DNA of 64,000 nt, from NCBI GenBank assembly GCA_903821745.1, contig CAIJMI010000004.1, positions 124,001 through 188,000 on the forward strand, written 5' to 3'. Shown here piece after piece: positions 62,076 to 64,000 of the stretch. The position numbers were made by a program, and so were the translations under genes. The DNA comes from Candidatus Gottesmanbacteria bacterium. GTDB taxonomy: Bacteria; Patescibacteria; Microgenomatia; UBA10105; UBA927. The number at the start of each line of letters is the position of its first letter. The stretch's first letter is position 1. The notes below the pieces were generated by a model, which saw only the letters and a program-made list of their open reading frames with translations, did no database searches and was not told where the DNA came from.

Positions 62076-63704
62076 ATGTATTGCGTACCAGAAAAAGAAA
62101 TTTCTCTTCTTACCTATAAAGATAAATATTCCACACTTCAAGAGATACATCCTGAATGGACGTCGCATGAACTTCGTTTAACAAGCGCCAGTGAACTCCG
62201 CTCCCAATTTCAGGCTGATCGTGAAACGGCTGCAAGAGAAAATTTAGGGTTGCCGATGATTGAAGTTCCAGAGGCAACATTTACTCTTACTGATGAAGGA
62301 ACAGTCTGGTACCCAAACTATGGGAGTGGTGTTGGACTTGTTGAGTTGAGTGAACGACAAAAAAGGTTGCGGCCTGAGCATTATTCACCGGAAGAACACA
62401 CCATTTCATTATTAATAGAAGAACAATTTAAGCATGGAGCAACAGAAGTAGTAACAAGTTATGGAGATAGGGATGTGGTGATTATGAAGTATGATCCAAA
62501 AACAAAAAAGGGGAAAACGGAGGTTATCAATACCGCGGTTGTAATGGAAAATGAATATAAACCCATGCAAGAATTTATCTCTGAACATTTTCCAAAATTA
62601 GAATCAGTGCCCGTAACAAAAAGCATTTTTTTGTTTGCCGATAAAAAACTAATTGTTGAACATGCAACGGAAATAGTTCAACAAATGGTAAGAAAATCTG
62701 CTCGTATACATCAACTGCCATATGCTGAAAAAAGACAGAGAATAGCTATCACAGACCAGAAACAGGAATACCCCTATCTTCCGCCATTTATGAGCCATGA
62801 TATTTCTAAGACACATCATGAGGATATGATGCCTGTTGTAGAAACACAGCACTATCAGAGGTTGGATAGCAAACATGTGCAACAGAAAGAACAAACCATA
62901 GAACGAGTTAAAGACCTCGTTCACAAGGACCAACAGAAGCAACGTATCATATCGTCCATTGAAGTGTCTCAAAAACCGGTGTTGGTGTTTCAATTTTCAA
63001 AAAAAACGGACGAGTATACAAAACAAATAAAACCATCCGTGACGGTCTATATGAGCGACCCAATCGTGGAAAATCAAATCGCGCGCCATATTTTGAAGAA
63101 TGACAAAATTGTTCCGTCGATGCAGCTAAAAGAGAATGATCCGCTGCCTGTGTTTTTGGAGAAGCCAAAACAAAAAGATGAACAAGCAATCACATGGGAC
63201 AATAGAGACCTAAAAGAAACGAAAGAAGAACCACATATAATGGTTGATGCACGTATAAAACAGAATGTTGTCATTGAACAAACGATCGAAGAATATTTTG
63301 AAACTGGAGATACAAAAGAATCTATCGTGAAAATAGAACCAGCTGTTATTCGTTCTCTGTACGCGCCGTATATGTCTGAAATACCGTTTTTCGTTGATAA
63401 AAGATCGGGTGTCATATCGGAAATTCAGAAGTTGTGTTGGATTTGTCCGTTAGTAGAGACAATGGATCAGCCTGAAATGTTGGAAGTGGAGATACCGAAA
63501 GATCAAAATCAACGGTTATATAATTTATTACATTTCCTACAAAAGATTGTAAAAAAACAATTTGGTGAAGATCATATTAGACAGAGAACAATACAGGTCG
63601 TGAACGCAGATGAATCAGATCGAGTGCGTGATGAAATTACATATTATCTAACACTCTTGGAAGAAAAGAATATGCGAATGCATATGTATGCGTTCGTGAA
63701 CTGA
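62076..63704 (+). CDS. Unknown 542-residue protein under a riboswitch
   Basis: No signal peptide and no membrane helix; the protein is probably cytoplasmic. The N-terminal ~200 residues look like a folded domain (ELSERQKRLRPEHYSPEEHT, HGATEVVTSYGDRDVVIMKY, SIFLFADKKLIVEHATEI); residues 220-400 are charged and repetitive (many Lys/Gln/Glu, PVLVFQFSKK, PLPVFLEKPKQ); the end is folded again (YAPYMSEIPFFVDKRSGV). I do not recognise a family. Its position behind a cobalamin-type riboswitch with a strong SD is the only clue to its function. Confidence 0.7.
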   Translation: MYCVPEKEISLLTYKDKYSTLQEIHPEWTSHELRLTSASELRSQFQADRETAARENLGLPMIEVPEATFTLTDEGTVWYPNYGSGVGLVELSERQKRLRPEHYSPEEHTISLLIEEQFKHGATEVVTSYGDRDVVIMKYDPKTKKGKTEVINTAVVMENEYKPMQEFISEHFPKLESVPVTKSIFLFADKKLIVEHATEIVQQMVRKSARIHQLPYAEKRQRIAITDQKQEYPYLPPFMSHDISKTHHEDMMPVVETQHYQRLDSKHVQQKEQTIERVKDLVHKDQQKQRIISSIEVSQKPVLVFQFSKKTDEYTKQIKPSVTVYMSDPIVENQIARHILKNDKIVPSMQLKENDPLPVFLEKPKQKDEQAITWDNRDLKETKEEPHIMVDARIKQNVVIEQTIEEYFETGDTKESIVKIEPAVIRSLYAPYMSEIPFFVDKRSGVISEIQKLCWICPLVETMDQPEMLEVEIPKDQNQRLYNLLHFLQKIVKKQFGEDHIRQRTIQVVNADESDRVRDEITYYLTLLEEKNMRMHMYAFVN

Positions 63705-63715
63705 ACCAGGTGTGA

Positions 63716-63721
63716 TATGAT
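63716..63721 (+). promoter_or_regulatory. Probable -10 box of a near-leaderless gene
   Basis: TATGAT ends 7 nt before the ATG at 63729, matching the short-leader pattern seen across the window. Confidence 0.4.
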
Positions 63722-63728
63722 AAAGCAT

Positions 63729-64000
63729 ATGAATACCCTGCCTACTATGGGCACTACTCCCAGTTCTATTTCAACACCTCCGCAGGCAGTTGGAAATATA
63801 GGAAAAGAAACAGAAATACCATCGTCCTCAAGTCAAGAAACGCCGATTCAAGACCTTGGAAAAGAAATGGAATTACCGAAAGAAGTGATGTCCGCAGGAG
63901 TATCCATGCAGCCAACAATTATTTCTATTCCTCCACCAGTTGTGCAGCTTGGAGTTAAACCAGCTGGACAAAATGCTCCCACTATTTCGACAGGAGCAAT
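63729..64000 (+). CDS. Pro/Ser-rich protein of unknown function (3' partial)
   Basis: The frame is open from the ATG at 63729 to the end of the window (90 codons seen). The visible part is Pro/Ser/Thr/Gln-rich and probably disordered, with the repeated type of segment GKETEIPSSSS and GKEMELPKEVMSAG, followed by SIPPPVVQLGVKPAGQ. No family can be assigned. It begins 25 nt after the riboswitch-controlled gene. Confidence 0.55.
   Translation, partial: MNTLPTMGTTPSSISTPPQAVGNIGKETEIPSSSSQETPIQDLGKEMELPKEVMSAGVSMQPTIISIPPPVVQLGVKPAGQNAPTISTGA

Noticed and set aside
1..64000. CRISPR array or cas genes
   Set aside because: No series of regularly spaced identical repeats and no Cas-like protein were seen.
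1..64000. Alternative genetic code with UGA as Gly (as in Absconditabacteria/Gracilibacteria)
   Set aside because: Many conserved genes end at UGA at the expected length, and no in-frame UGA occurs within conserved domains.

Overview
The window looks like chromosome of a Patescibacteria/CPR bacterium, most likely Microgenomates-like (inference; no rRNA is present to place it). Evidence: AT-rich, very compact, mostly small proteins, many short secreted or membrane proteins without known function, UGA used as a stop (standard code), a tmRNA and tRNAs that mostly lack an encoded CCA end, and a cluster of families common in CPR genomes (SpoIID with coiled coil, DUF5667, DUF4430, DUF6580, class A PBPs). 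A large share of transcription units start with a TANNNT -10 box only 6-9 nt before the start codon, so many mRNAs are probably leaderless, while genes inside operons carry ordinary Shine-Dalgarno sequences.

Layout. 0-5.8 kb: SpoIID-like wall protein (cut by the window edge), PH-domain membrane protein, a PP2C-like/beta-propeller membrane protein, smpB directly abutting ssrA (tmRNA), and comF. 5.8-12.5 kb: superoxide reductase, a three-gene surface-sugar operon, and a scattered cluster of six tRNAs (all four serine isoacceptors plus Arg-GCG and Arg-CCG). 12.5-22.6 kb: housekeeping block (flavoprotein, Nudix, dnaG, rpoD, PLP-fold protein, and the overlapping guaB-purA-purB operon). 22.6-24 kb: an IS481-like insertion sequence with 15-bp flanking repeats, then tRNA-Asn. 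24-31 kb: a reverse-strand operon, probably an envelope-sensing island (response regulator, histidine kinase, LTxxQ-like secreted protein, Cys-rich protein, two paralogous membrane-anchored phosphoesterases) bounded by diverged direct repeats. 31-45.4 kb: accessory membrane and stress genes (two P-type ATPases, ECF sigma with probable anti-sigma, ferritin-like protein, ArsR plus glutaredoxin, SET protein with triple zinc ribbon, a broken MFS transporter, methyltransferase, patatin). 45.4-52.1 kb: cell wall (uppP, two class A penicillin-binding proteins), ferredoxin, RRM protein. 52.1-57.3 kb: pgk, gap, phosphoribosyltransferase, CMP-kinase-like protein, HD hydrolase.

57.3-63.7 kb is the most interesting part: a self-contained vitamin B12 module. 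nrdR, class II (adenosylcobalamin-dependent) ribonucleotide reductase nrdJ and PduO-type cobalamin adenosyltransferase are followed by two nearly identical cobalamin-riboswitch-like RNAs. The first precedes a membrane-anchored DUF4430 protein (the fold of the transcobalamin C-terminal domain) and a DUF6580 membrane protein (a likely solitary ECF-type substrate-binding component); the second precedes a 542-residue protein I cannot assign. The likely logic is capture of external cobalamin, import, adenosylation and use in dNTP synthesis, with uptake and the unknown protein controlled by the vitamin.
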